From: Neelides folsomi
Taxonomy: Eukaryota; Arthropoda; Collembola; Neelipleona; Neelidae
Direction: 5' to 3'
Length of the DNA: 64,000 bases
Assembly (NCBI GenBank): GCA_034687125.1
Contig: JAQGBZ010000146.1
Location: 62,001 to 126,000 of the forward strand
In this document: piece by piece, positions 37,501-50,511 of the stretch
Layout of the letters: each line of letters begins with the position of its first letter
How positions within the stretch are numbered: position 1 is the stretch's first letter
Program-made: the position numbers and the translations under genes
The notes under the pieces: model-generated
Database searches by the model: none
What the model saw: only the letters and a program-made list of their open reading frames with translations
What the model was told of the DNA's origin: nothing

Positions 37501-39207
37501 TAGAAGTACATAGTTAGAAATAAGGAGAAATGAGAAGGAATAAGTGGTAATAGGAATATGAAACATTTTATAAATATGTATAATAATATTTATTCAATAC
37601 TCTCTTACTCTACGTAGGTTGTAGAAGGAAAAATGTTTCATTTATGAAAATAAATGGACTTTTAGGACAATTTAAGTGGAAGTGTAATTATAGGAGGAAG
37701 CATTATGGTAAAGGCCTGATAAAAGCCCTAGATATATTTATACATTGTTAGTTCACAATCAGAACTCAAATTACGAAGCCATTACCAAGCTCATTTGTGT
37801 GATATTTGTGAAACTTGGGCAATTGAGAAGGTTTGAAGAGAGGCAGGAAATTGTATATTTATTAAACCATGGTACCATCACGTGGACTGAAGGCAGTTCA
37901 GTTCCTAATGCAGCTTTTTTTAAACCCCCATAGCTAAGGACTATTTTTTCCATTTATCTCTTGAAACATTGAGAGAGGAAAGCGTAGGTATTGAATCAAA
38001 GTTAAACGTATATGTGGAGATTAGAGAAATGTTGTTTGAGCGAGTAGAGTTGATACAAAAGGGACACCACCATGGTTCGCTAGTTCTTTGACTTGGCTCT
38101 CTCGTCTCCCCCTTTTACAAGACCATGTGGAGGTATGTGAAATAGGAAAAATGTGTCCTTATTTATACGACTCATCTGGTGAGGAGAGTTGAGAGGGATT
38201 TTTTAATCTTTTTTATTATGTAAGAATCAAAATGCAGTTTTGTAAATGAGCCTTCAATATATAACTAGGAAATGGAATGAAAATAATATTTACAATCCTC
38301 TCACGTCAAAGTCCAGCTTTGAGACTCAAGTGGTTCATAATCATTTTACTTGTATTATAATTTATATGAAGCTCCATATGGACCTGAATATTATGAGGAT
38401 GAATATACTGGATATTGAACATATGGAGATTTTTATAATATTGCGTTGAATGTAAATTGAGTTTTATTACACGAGTTTCTCATATGAGTTGGATTCTGTT
38501 GGATAGGAGTTAGATGGGAATTGGTGGTTTGAGAAGTAGAGACGAGGAAGGTCGTCGAGTGATTATTTTATTATTAGGTAAATTAGGGCTGAAGAACAGC
38601 TTGCCTTCATGGTTCTTGTCAACAAATTATCCATCGTTGGAAATGTAATCACTAAAATCCTCAGCTGGAGTCTAGAGTCTAGCAGTTAGGTATTTAAAAT
38701 GAATATATAATATGTAGTACCATATGTAATAGTTAATAAGTTCATTTTTATGTATTATTTTTAAAAATAATGTTTATATAAGTTGAAGGTAAAGTTGAAA
38801 GTTTTAGGTTGTTTTTTGGGAAAAAAGGAAAAACCAGAAACGAAAAATATTCGTGCTTGCGAGGTTTCAATTATTTTTTATGTAAATATGTGATGTTTCT
38901 TTCATATGTATGATAATGATAATGTTCATATCTAAAATGATAAAAATTATTTTTTGGTGTTTTTAGACGTTTTTCGAGCTTTGCATTTTGCCCTTTTAGC
39001 CTCTAGATTGGATGAGTGTTGTGAGAAAATTTGTTTTTTGTGTTTGTTTTTAGTAATGAAGATGGTTTGTTTATTTCGGGTATTTAGGAGCGAGCGGATC
39101 GACTGAGGTCTATGCGAGCGAGTGCGGAGAGACGGGAGGAAGAGTTGATCGCTGGGTTCGGTGGTGGGGAAGAAGAAGAAGATGGAGCGGAGGGAGAGGC
39201 CCCCTAG
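34537..39207 (+). CDS. BLOC1S6: BLOC-1 complex subunit 6 (pallidin)
   Basis: Four exons: 34537-34748, 34936-35023, 36917-37003 and 39088-39207, GT-AG, coding 168 residues; human pallidin has about 172. BLOC-1 acts in the cytosol in making lysosome-related organelles and binds syntaxin and its partner subunits through coiled coils. After an acidic, Ser-rich N-terminus (1-50) come KEIKELTDQQSVVIDGV, matching the pallidin ELTxxQxVLLD segment, then LSLVRQEMNSVHERSQKLK and ERADRLRSMRASAERR, matching NIRKEMLMLHEKTSKLKKRA with the same spacing. Heptad-like Leu/Val spacing supports a coiled coil over about 65-150. The C-terminus is acidic (EEEEDGAEGEAP). Introns 2 and 3 are about 1.9 and 2.1 kb. KXD1 and snapin were considered and fit less well. 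Confidence 0.84.
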
Positions 39208-42200
39208 CCAAGTGGAAGACCTTGTGTGAAACAGCTGATGACGAAGACAGCCACCCAGGCTCAGTCCCAACCCAACGAACCCTCCACCACCACTACCACC
39301 ACGTCTGTATTCTCTGTGCTAGAGTGTAGGGGAGATTTCCAACCAAGTCAGTCACTCTACTCCCTTTGCTCTCGCAAGACCATTTGCCCAGTCGGATCAA
39401 ATGGTCTCCATTCCCTTGCTCAGACAATTATTACACCTTTTGCCCTCATCTTCTCTTCTGTGAGAAAATAATAAAAAAGAGACCCATTTACGGAGACTCT
39501 TGTTTCCCTCCCCTTGTTCTACGAGTGATATTAAATGGCTAGGGAGGGAGGATTGATTTTATTTCCATCCACTACCAGCTGACTCCCATCCATTGTTTAA
39601 CTTGAGCCTCCTCGGAGGATGGAGTGTGGTGAAGTATTATGAAGGACAGTGTTTAAATACCACTTCGATTCATCTTCCATTGATCCAAGGTGAGATCACT
39701 TTTTTATGTATTTTACTAATGGTGTTTAATGTTCGAAGGACAGGATTTATGGATAGAATTGATGTGGGGATAGAATTGGGGGTGGAATTTTGGGGGACTT
39801 TAAGTGTTTGAAGATCGTGTTTTGAATAGAGTTTTTCAATAGTTTTGAAACTTTTGAATAGAGTTTTAGACGAAGTTTGTGTAAAGGGTTAGTTTTGGAT
39901 GAGAGATAGTTTTTTGAATATAATTTTGGGATTTGGAAGGAATTGTGTTGGGTTTCACTGGAAGGTATTTTGAGCAAGTAGGGGAGGACGGGGGAGTCAT
40001 TTCCTTTGAACAATTGAGGTGAGGCGAAGCTCCTCCATCGACCTGTGAAGCCGAGTTTAGCAGAGGAAGTCTGGGGGTAGAGAATTGTTTTATGGTGATG
40101 GAATAGGAATTGATTATTCAAATCATCGTTAAAAACGAGGGTGGAGTGATTAGGGAATGTTTTCTTCGACATGAGATGAGAATATCCTAATTCCCAGCTG
40201 GTGAATCCAACCATACATATTTTCCTATCTCCCATCTTCACAGCAGTCTGGGGTTGAGTTGGTGTATACCTATGTGAGAAGAGTAAAGGTGACTCTCTCC
40301 CTTCCGAGTCCCCTCTTCCATTGTTCCCGAGAAGAGGATCCCTCAGAAAAGTGGTATGAGGGAGAATGATTCACCTCCCGACTGCATTTTTATATTCCTT
40401 TTCCTTTGCTACTTTGACTCTTCTTTATGTGAGAGTCTCCATGCATAATCCTTCCTTGTGCTCATATAAGATATGTAAAAAAGAATATCTAAATTTTTCT
40501 CCCATTACACAACGATGCACATCGATGTGCGAAGCGTAAGCTCAAAGCTCGTTTGCTAAGTCCTGAAACCTTGAAGAACCAAATCTACTCTCTCTCTTCT
40601 CTCATTCTTTAGCTCTGTTTCCATTGCTATTTCATTTTTTACTCCTTCGTCCTCCACTTCACTTTTTTCTCTCTTCTCTTCTATTCTCTTGTTCCTTCAC
40701 TCCTCTCTCATTTCCACCGCTTCTACATACTATATATATGAGCTGCAAATACAGTACAATGGATGGTGAGGCAATCGAGGACCTGGTATTGCATGTGGAC
40801 CTCCAAACCTCTCTACAATCAGCTGAATAGAAGGAAAAAGGCGGATTTAAAGCCACTTCGTCATACCATTGAGCTCGAGTCGCAATTTGAGTCTTTCAGG
40901 TAGATATAATATGTGTGTATGTACATTTAGTTTATATCTCCTATCTACGCATTCGAGAGTTTTGTTGCACGAATGAGGGAGGCTGAGGAAACGAGTGGTT
41001 CTTTTGCTGATGACCAATTTCCTCATACAAGTCTTTTATTCCCATGTTTCAGAATTTAAAGAGATAGGGCTAGGATAGTATTGAGCATTATTTATATAAC
41101 ATGTATATTTATAGTGCGTAGTTGGTCTGGTTAGTATAGAATCTATAGAAGGAGAGATTGTTGGATGTTGAAGGCATATAAGGATGATGATAGTTGGAAT
41201 TGGTTGGAGTTGAATAAAACTGTTGTTTGGCTCTCGAGCAGTGGATTAAGAGGAGCGACGGGCAACGAGCTCTGCTGGGACGGATGGGGGAACCGAGGAG
41301 AGACAACCTTTCCTGTCTTCATTGCAATTGCGTATGATTGCGTGTGGCTTGAGAGTTTAAAGGAGGTCATTGACACAAATCGAGTTTCACTTGCTCCCTT
41401 TTTTACCACCGCCCATCAGCGATCCTCCGTTGAGTTTTAGAGTGGTTCAGGTTTTGAGGTTCATCCGGAGGCAGACGGCCTATGGAATCCACCTAGCCCT
41501 TTTATTTTATATGGGCTTGAATTCTTTTGAGATGATTGAGCTCGTTGGCCATCGGATTTTTCCTCGCTCTTGAAATGTGTATTAGGGAAATTCGGTTTCG
41601 CCCGTGCACAGGCGACCCAGAATTGGCTCGATCACGTGACGTCACGACCCTGTCTGCTCGCAGTCTCAAGTTCCCAACAAGCAACCCCAGGCTTTGAAGG
41701 AGCGAGAGAGCGCAAAGGAGGACGACCAAAATTTCCCCTCCCTCGACGAACCCGACGAAGGGAAGTTGATGGGCGAAGAATGGCAGTAGGGGAGAACTCC
41801 TTCTTTTTTAGATTTTTAGTAGCAGTGGAGAGGAATCACTGAGGCGGGGACGAAATAGAATTTTATCTTTTTGGCCATCACCCGCTCGTTGGGCTTGTTA
41901 GTTTAATTTTTAAAAGACCAATTGGATTTGATTCGGTTTCGCAATGGGATAATTTAGGGATATTTATTATTAAAGGGGATTATTTGATACCTTCAAGGGA
42001 TTTCGCTCGAGGTTGATCATAATGAAAACAATATGAAATGTATATAATGATTATGATGGTTGATCAATATCGAGCTTTATTCATGACTGACTTTGAAAAT
42101 CAATAAATAAAGAAGCCTTAACATTATGAGTTGAGAGTTGAGTTGAGAAAAAAGAAAGTTTCCTTGCACGAATCTTGGTTTCGCAATGATCTTAGGTATA

Positions 42201-42440
42201 TAGGCTACCACATAAAATGTATTTAATGAAATAATGATCAAACGGATAAGAGAAATCATAAAAGTTTATAAGATTACTACTCATTATTAATATAAAGAGA
42301 GTTTATAAACTATAAAGGAGGATTTGTAAATATGTAATGAGGACATGAAGGATTCATGGGCCGGACTTGTAACTGGAACATACTTGTTTAAGTTGTTTTA
42401 ATCTAAATATTTATATGTTGATTGTATGTTTGAATTACAG
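39208..42440. other. BLOC1S6 3' UTR, spacer and Atos 5' region
   Basis: After the BLOC1S6 3' UTR the region holds G-rich repeats of GTTTTGAATAGAGTT type (39.79-39.9 kb) and a strongly pyrimidine-rich tract (40.58-40.73 kb). An ATG with a 30-codon frame follows at 40738-40830, and a donor-like CAG/GTAGAT lies near 40.9 kb. The pyrimidine tract and following ATG look like a transcription start with an upstream open frame of Atos, joined to the coding exon at 42441; this is inference. A 164-codon minus-strand frame at 39747-40241 is discussed in the findings. Confidence 0.4.
39470..39475 (+). terminator. poly(A) signal of BLOC1S6
   Basis: AATAAA about 260 bp after the stop, within a run of A. 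Confidence 0.45.
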
Positions 42441-45400
42441 ATGCACTCGGTGGAAGTGGAACCGGAGCCACATGAGGTGTTTTTAGGCTTAGGACTTTTA
42501 ATTGCTGAAGGACGATTGCCAGGATTGACACCAAGGGGTTATGGCGAAGGTCCGCATTGTGCTCCTTTTCTCCAGATCAACCCCAAAGGACATCATTGCG
42601 AACCTGCTGACAATCACCTGGTAAGATTTAAGGTTTTAAGGACAAGGAGGAAAGTAGGTCAACCTCATTTCCGCCTCTCCCGAAAATCGATGGATGGAAT
42701 TTTCCATCCCATTCCTTTAGACACATGGAGAGGAGCTCTCTTAATCGGGTTGGCCTTCTCTGAGGAATGGAACCTTTACTATGTATATACTACAAATGTT
42801 GAATCTCATTAATGTTTTCTTTAACTTTTGCTATATAGTGTGCGCGTGAAGAGAATTTCCGGAAGCATGTTGGGCTTTTATGGGGGAATGGAGTTCCCTT
42901 GTGTGTTGAAGTCCTCCTTTGCTCCGACTGCCAATGCGGGCGGGAGAAGTCACGGTCTGGGCAAGTTTGTCCGCTGCCTGACCCTGCTTATGTCCTCCTT
43001 GAGACCTGGACCATTTCTTCTATGCCGAAGAGAACACAAGCCGTGGGCGGGGAGAGTCAATGTTTCGTGAATGGGCGGAGTCTTTTGCAAGCTGTCCGAT
43101 CCTTCCTCCACTTCTCTCAACTCTCGGCTTGGCTTTCGATCACAAAAGGAGAAGAACCCAAAAATGTCATGTATCGGGTAAGAAGATGAAGAATATTACT
43201 TTTATGTAAAAGAATAAAATTATGGATTGGAAAGATGAATTTTGAATGAATTTAATTATGGATTTATGGAAGATGAATTTGAATAAGATGAAATCAATTT
43301 TGGATTGAAAGATGAATTTAATTATGGAGATGAATGAGATGAATGACACTTGAATGGAGAAGGTGCTAATTTTTGCATGTTTTTTGGCTCAAAGGTCACA
43401 ATGCCAGGAGAGAACTTTGCTTCAAAATTTGTGAGGACTCCGCAAGACCACGAATTTCCAACTGCTAATTTCAAGAGTCATACGATCAAGGCAAGTTTTT
43501 AACTCGTTTCTTCTCTCCCATCAATTAATAGTGTATGAGTGAGGTGAGATGGGGGGAGCTTTAAAAGTTACCCAAGCTAGAAAGGAGGAAAAATTGAAGA
43601 AAGATCAGCCAGATGTTGAGTATAATTATATTGACTCAATTGACTGACTAGTTGGCTTGCCTCAAACCCTAATTAGCCCTCGCTCCCAGACAATCTCAAA
43701 CCATTTGTGACATGAAGAGATTCGATTGGGAGAAAAATTTCCCTTTGATGAATTTCAATTGGCTCATTTGTCCTCGTTTTTTTTATTATTGTATAGGTGA
43801 AAGTTAAGTCGCTTCCTCGGTCGGAACGAATTCCCCAAATCTACTGTTCAAATGTTGTTTGTCCCGTGCGGAGCGGGAAACGATCACCAATGTTGAGTGA
43901 TAGTTTATTGGACCCGAGTCCATTGCCGAAGCGCTATGCCAGCCCTTCACGAGAGTCTCCGGACCATCTGCTCTTCCCAAGGCAAAGTCAAATCGATGAT
44001 CGGCTTCCTTCTGAATGTACTTCCCCTGGAAAACATCATTGCACGCAGGTATGTACAGCCATTATTAGTAATTCATCATAAAACTTTTTTTTCTCTCCTT
44101 CCGTTTCTAACCCTTGATGAACTTGATGGAAAAAAACTAACCCTAAGTATCAAAAGACCATGATAAAGTTTTGCCGACTCTTTATGTTTAAATTTTTATT
44201 ATACAGGGTTATGAAGATGAGTCGAGTCCCTTGGGCTGTTACAGCAAATTGGCAAAACATACGCGGATCTCTAGACGGGATTTGTTCATTCAGTCAGTCA
44301 CTAACCGGATTTCTACTCATCAAAATTTGGATGGATTGGATCCATCTAAACAATTTTACGCAAATCCAAGTCGGGATAGTTCTCCGGCAACTACGAGTGA
44401 TGAGGATTCAGAGTCGGGAAGGCGATCTTGTCGACCTATTCCGACATTACATGAAAAGATCAAATTTCGAAAATCTCTCGACTCGGCCGCTTCACTTGTG
44501 TTTCATGGGAAGACCAAGCTGCCGCTGACGTCGAGCCCAGCTCCATTGAGGAAAGGGCAAGACAGATTTGATTTCGACTCCTCCCTCATATCTCCAGCCC
44601 AGCTGAAAAACTTGGGGAGGTCACCTTTCCCAAAGTAAGGATATTACATAAAAAGAAAAACATTTTTTTATTACATCCTTTAACCATACTTACTTGTATT
44701 ACTAATTGGCGGAGTAATTGAAGATGCTAATGATAGACGGGTTTTTAGATCTTCTGAAGCCTCACAAGCCCTTTTGGGATCTTTTGAAGAATCAGTGTTG
44801 AACGGAAGGATTGAGCCTGTGTCAACAGTTGAGGGCTTCACTGCAGAGATTGGAGCCAGCGGGTCTTTTTGCCCAAAACATGTTCATCTTCCGGTCACTG
44901 TGTTCTTCTACACCTTCTGCGATAATGATAAAGTCTCAACTCCCTACATGGTAATAAAATCAGCAAATTCATTAATAATACAAAGGAGGAATATATTTCG
45001 AGGTTTAGCGAAGTTTTTAATGTTTGTGATGAGAGCGTTATTTTTTGCTCTTCTCCTTTCCTATTAGGGACATGGGAGCAACGAGCAAGTCCTTGGTTTG
45101 CTTGTTTAGCAGATCAAAATTGATAGCCGAGTAGGAATTTAAAACCTGAGGTTCTTCCTTGCTAACTCACAAGGATTTTAATTTTTATCGTTAGTGAATG
45201 TACTTGAGAGCTTGAACTATTGGTATAATACTTTAATGATAATGTACATAGCTTGGGATAATTATCATTCCTAAATTTGGTTTTCAATTAATAAGTTTTT
45301 GCAATAGGGTTTGAATATTTGCTCTCGTGTTCATTTAATAATAATAGGACAATTTAAGTGCAAATACATGCTATAATAATGTGTTTGCATTATTTTATGT

Positions 45401-46375
45401 ATTTTAATTTTCAATTCTCTAAACGTTTGGGATTTTCGCAAGCATTTTTTTGTCTAACAAGATATGTCTTTATCGAGTTTAAATGTTTAACTTTATATGA
45501 GTGTGTGTTTTATAATCTCCAGATTTGCCATTTGTTTGCAATAAGGATCGCTTTATTTATTTAAAGATTGTTGGCCTTGTTGAATTGTGTCACTCCAAAA
45601 ATGCGGATTCTGTTGAATGTTTAAAATGTTTTTGAAATTATTTGCACATTTGTCAACCGATTACATTCACTATATTAGGATCATTTATTATGATGATTAC
45701 AGTCCTTAAGTTATCTCTTTTATTAGTTTGACGTTTTGATAAATCCAAACATACCTTCATAATAAATTATTGAATTGCCTCTTGCAAATAAATGATTACT
45801 AAATTACATTTTTACATGATATTGCAAGATAGTAGTGAAGGACCAAGGATAGTGCAAACAAATTTCTAATAGGAAATCCTTGTCTTATTGGACAATGGGA
45901 AATATTACGTATATGAAAATGCTAATAATTCATTTTTTATCTTTTTTAGGCTCACATCAACGTGGGGAGAAAAGGCTATGCAGTACCAAGGAAAGGGACG
46001 GTCCAGGTGACGCTGTTCAACCCCCTCCAAACTGTGATCAAAATGTTCGTGGTGATGTATGACTTGAGTGATATGCCAGCCGACTCACAGACGTTTGTCC
46101 GCCAACGGATCCTGTACATGCCGCTTGATGGTCATTCGGAGGCCCATTCGCAAGCACAAAAATGGCTCCGTTATCTCATCCATCTACGATTTGCTTCTTC
46201 TCGTTCAGGGAAAATTTACCTCCATACGGATCTCCGAATCGTCATATTTCGCAAGAGTGATGCTGACACTGCCACCGGTCATTCATTGGCTCCGCATGAA
46301 CTCCGTTCTTTCACTTACACGCCAGAGAATCCAAAATATAGTCCAAGGATTCCTTCTTCAATTACTCCGTCTTAA
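42441..46375 (+). CDS. atos: Atos (atossa/FAM214) family protein
   Basis: Seven exons: 42441-42620, 42839-43177, 43395-43490, 43797-44048, 44207-44634, 44749-44950 and 45950-46375, coding 640 residues. The N-terminus (VFLGLGLLIAEGRLPG) and HFSQLSAWLSITKGEEPKNV match the FAM214 N-terminal block. The conserved Atos domain (about 443-500) reads GSFEESVLNGRIEP, VEGFTAEIGASGSFCPKH and LPVTVFFYTF. The C-terminal block (about 505-640) reads KGTVQVTLFNPLQTVIKMFV, YDLSDMPADSQTFVRQR and RYLIHLRFASSRSGKIYLH. In Drosophila, atossa is a nuclear regulator of metabolic genes in macrophages. Start: ATG at 42441 directly follows a CAG acceptor; an in-frame ATG at 42426 would apply if unspliced. Intron 3 has a GC donor (AAG/GCAAGT at 43491); the others are GT-AG. 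The middle (206-440) is Ser/Pro-rich and poorly conserved. Confidence 0.95.
43200..43365. repeat. imperfect purine-rich minisatellite in Atos intron 2
   Basis: Imperfect repeats of GATGAATTT-AAT-ATGGA and GATGAATGA type, nearly pyrimidine-free on the plus strand apart from T. Fills most of intron 2. Confidence 0.65.
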
Positions 46376-49300
46376 CTCCCCCTACTGTCTCTTTTTTTAT
46401 ATTCTTCGTTTTAATTTACATTAGAAGCTCTATGTTCTAACAATAGGAGCGGATTTGAATTGTTTTTAATTCTCATATTTGTTGGACCAACTAATACACA
46501 ATTTATTATATACTGATAGAGGAAGAGAGATAGAGAAAAAGGAATGGTTTGTTTCAATTGGTTTCAACATTGAGTGTCTTGTCTTGAGTGGACCCTGATC
46601 CTTGTAATATGTAAAATAATTGAATTATATTTACATAATCACTTAAAATATCACATTTTAAATATTAGTTTCAATAGATCCATTATTGTGTAGTTTATTA
46701 TCTTTGTTCTATTTCAGAAGGGATAATAATTACACATTAATTATTATTATTAGATTATATTTATAATCAAATTAACAGTATCTATTACAGATTACATTTA
46801 AGGGCTTCAATTGTATTAGGGTTTTAATTTTAAGTTTATGGCAGTTATACTGTACTTGTAAAATGGGGCAGGATATGACCTGGGGAAATTCCTGGCAATT
46901 AATGCCAGAGGAAGCCCTTTAAATGCACACACAACATAAAATGGTCAAAATTGGCCAATCAGAGAGGAAAAAAAGCATAGGAAATGGAGAAACATTTAGA
47001 ATATAAGCAAGTTAAATGTACGATGTAAAAAGTCGAATTAATTGATGAAATATTTAACTATAAAATAAGATAAAAGGTTCACCGACGACAAGAAGGATGA
47101 TTGAACTTTAAAAATCCCAAGGCACTCGAACTCATTTTAATAAAAGCTGGCCATTAACATTCAAAACTCACAAAGGAGGAAAATGGTAAAATGCAAAAGA
47201 TCCAAAAATGTAAGAATGTAATAAGTGGAAGTGGAAAAAGTGAAGTCTAGATTATCATAAATATACTTGTATGTCTTTCAACCCAAAAAGTAATATTATT
47301 ATTGATTAGTTATCGGATAGGTGCTTTCGCAGTTTATTTTTTGTAGATGCGCTCTCCCTGTTATTTCATTAATTAAAATAAATAACGAATAAACGTTAAA
47401 TAGTTATTTGCGGTTTAAATAATATCGAGATATTTAATGAATCGGATCGCGACGGAAAAAATATATAAATATTCACGCTAAACGGCTAAGATCGACGTTC
47501 AATTAATTATTGATATATTTAACGCAATTGTCTTTATAGTCTTTAAGTGCGCAATTATTTCGGATAAATTACAAATATACCGCAATTTCCAAAATTGAAC
47601 CGAATAAGAACTAAATATGCTTATAGCACACCTTGTAAGCGCAAATTGGAGAAATTGATTCGAAGGTATAAAATTCTAGTTAGGAATATATAATATATAA
47701 ATAAATATGACGATTATTTAAAAATAAGACGAAGTTCGTGTAAAGAATATATTATGAATTATAATGATAAAATCGGTGCATCTGAAAGGATGCACACAAA
47801 AAAAATCAACACATGTACCATAAAAGTTGAATGGAATATATTGCAATTATTGTCGTTTGTCGAGTATACATTATAAAATATAATACACGATGTTGAGATG
47901 AATATGAATAAATCAATGATAAAATTATTCAAAACTTATTAATCGTGCACTTGTCTATTTTTTATATAATATTTATTATTCGCATTCATGGACCCATCAA
48001 GGAACAATTATTTATGAGAAATAAAAATGTTTACGACAATGTTCAACATGTTTAAATTATTTTTCTTTGAAATAAATTGAACTTAACGTTTCTCACAGCT
48101 GGTTTAAGAGGAAATGTGTAAGCTAATGAATCCAAGTGATTGTTATTCATATGTAATTTCATTGGAAATTAGCATTGAGTTGATTAAAGACTGGAAGGAT
48201 TTATCAATTCAAACCCTGTCGATGTTAATGGTTTGAGAGCGGTTCAAAGACCTCGATTGTTTTCCATCCCCAGACATGCACGGCATTACAAGACGAGTTG
48301 ATCAATTTATAAGTTTACGGCTACCTTGCCGCAACTTTGTTTGGTCAAAGATGAATGAAAAGTTTGGGATGATTACGGCTTCCAAACTTCTCGTAATGAT
48401 TCGACGATTCGATTCCAATCAGACAAATGGACAGACAGGGTTTCTCGCCTTCATCAACAACTCATCAAGATGATTCGATGATACGGGAATGAGAAGAATG
48501 AGAAGATGCATACCTTTATTACACCTCTTTTATATCCCGACTCACCAGACCTACACACTTTAATATATCCAACCATGTAGCTATTTATTTGATGGGGATG
48601 CGTGTTCTTGCGGTTATAGAAATTTCCTCAATTGTGAAAAAGTACCAGGAGAGTCAGGAGACCGTCGTGGTCTTGCGGGAACGGTCAACGGAAATGTTCT
48701 TTATTTTCTTTTATTGTCTGTAAAAACATCATTGGGAAAAATTATGTATAGCAAAAAATTGAATGATATGTATTTAGTTAAACGTGAATGTGTGTTAAAA
48801 GGAATTGAATTGTATTTTTTATTGCATATAGCTATTATAATGATATTCAGCTTGTGAACATTGTGTATAGTATTTATATGGTAGTCCTTCGATAATGAAG
48901 TTCATAAAATAGACACGGAATGCATATAATTGCAGCAATATTTATAAATGGTTATAAACTATCTTTTTTGTTTTATATCTAATATCAATTTCGGTATTGT
49001 TTGATAATGATAATTTGATACTATTAAAGCCGATATTAATGCATTATATGCATCATAATATTTATGTAATTTGATAAGAAATTCAATTACTAATTGATAT
49101 CGTGCATGGTGGTGTTAAGTTTGAATTGAATTGCCATTGCCATTTGTGATGACAATTAATGTATGAATTTATAGGCATAACTTATCAAAATAAAATCAAA
49201 ATCTCGAAGACAAATACAAAATAACTAAATAATTTTAAATACATATTGGAATAAGAACGTTTTATGCGAAAAGAGAGTTCGGAACTGAATCATTCAATTT

Positions 49301-50511
49301 ATAGAGATGAATTTCGGAATAGATAGAAGTTTACATATTAGGCACTTTTATTATTCAAACATCAGATGAAAAAACTTATATTTGTAACGCTTATTTTGAA
49401 AAGGCACATTTAAATACCTAATAAGTGTAATAATTAATAGTAAGTAGTTATTATGTGTTGTAGTGTTATGTCCGAATCTGATCTAATATCTTATTTCTAT
49501 CGACTTGTCTTTACTCGTATGCGTTTTTTACTTCTAAAGAGTTTGAGAATTTTTTATATTTAATAAACCTTTTCTAAACATTGCTAGAACATTTGTTTTA
49601 ACATTTATAATAGTATAGTGTTTAAATTTTTAGTGAGAGTTTAAGGAATCAAAAATGCATAAATTCCAATCAAAACAAAAATAAGGAGATGCTTTTTTCA
49701 TTTTTTTGAAGTAGTAAGCGAAAAATGAAATAAAAACAAAGACGCTGAAATAAGAAATATAGGCAATTTAGTTTATTGGGCTAGAACAAAATAAGGATGA
49801 TCTAGACTACAAACACTACAATATATTTAATATGATAAATCTCACAAAATCATAAAACTTTTTAATTGTAAACATAATAATAATTAGAATTGATTGATAT
49901 AATTTTGCATCCTGGATTGAATAGGATAACACAATAAGCAAAAAGGTTTATTCATATAATCATGATTAATCGGAGGTGCAATAATAATAATAATAATAAT
50001 GATAATAATAATAATAGTATAATAATAATATTTAATATATAGTTGTAATAGATGATTATCATTAATATTACAGTATTATGTATTATGTATATGTCATATA
50101 TTTATAATAATGTACTTATAACTTTATAATATAATAATTAAATAAATTGGAGAAACCACAACCCCCCTAAATTGTACAGTAGAGTCGAGAGTGGAGCCTT
50201 CCTGGATCTGGATTGATCACTGATTGCCGCTTCTTTAGTTATTAAAATCTGTGTTTGAGAGTTGACGGGAGCGCCTTCGAGTTCTTTGCGTTGCGTTAAA
50301 ATTCCTCTCGTCGTCGTAAGTCGTCTTCGTCGGCTAACAAACAGGTACAAACTCCAGAGAGAGACAGAGAGACTGAGGCACAGCTCCAGACACCTGCAGA
50401 ATAAAAAAATACACCAACGGACCAGGAATGATTTTCGAAGCTCCCTTGTTCGATTTCTCCGACAGACCGAGGCCCGACGACGTCTCGGCTCATTTACCTT
50501 CCAAATACCAA
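46376..50511. other. convergent spacer between Atos and HR3
   Basis: Holds the 3' ends of two convergent genes: the Atos 3' UTR on the left and the HR3 3' UTR on the right. Very AT-rich, with one trinucleotide repeat at 49981-50030. No gene recognised; short frames near 48.3 kb have no motif. Confidence 0.45.
49981..50030. repeat. (ATA)n microsatellite
   Basis: About 16 ATA/TAA units with G interruptions, downstream of both convergent genes. Confidence 0.85.

Noticed and set aside
34537-39207. Assignment of this gene to KXD1 or snapin
   Set aside because: Both share coiled-coil character, but the RQEMNSVHERSQKLKERA spacing and the ELTDQQ segment match pallidin far better, as does the length.
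39226-39471. 81-codon plus-strand frame with a Thr run after BLOC1S6
   Set aside because: It lies in the BLOC1S6 3' UTR just before the poly(A) signal; no sign of separate translation.
48276-48473. Plus-strand frame in the Atos-HR3 spacer
   Set aside because: No motif and no exon signals in either strand.
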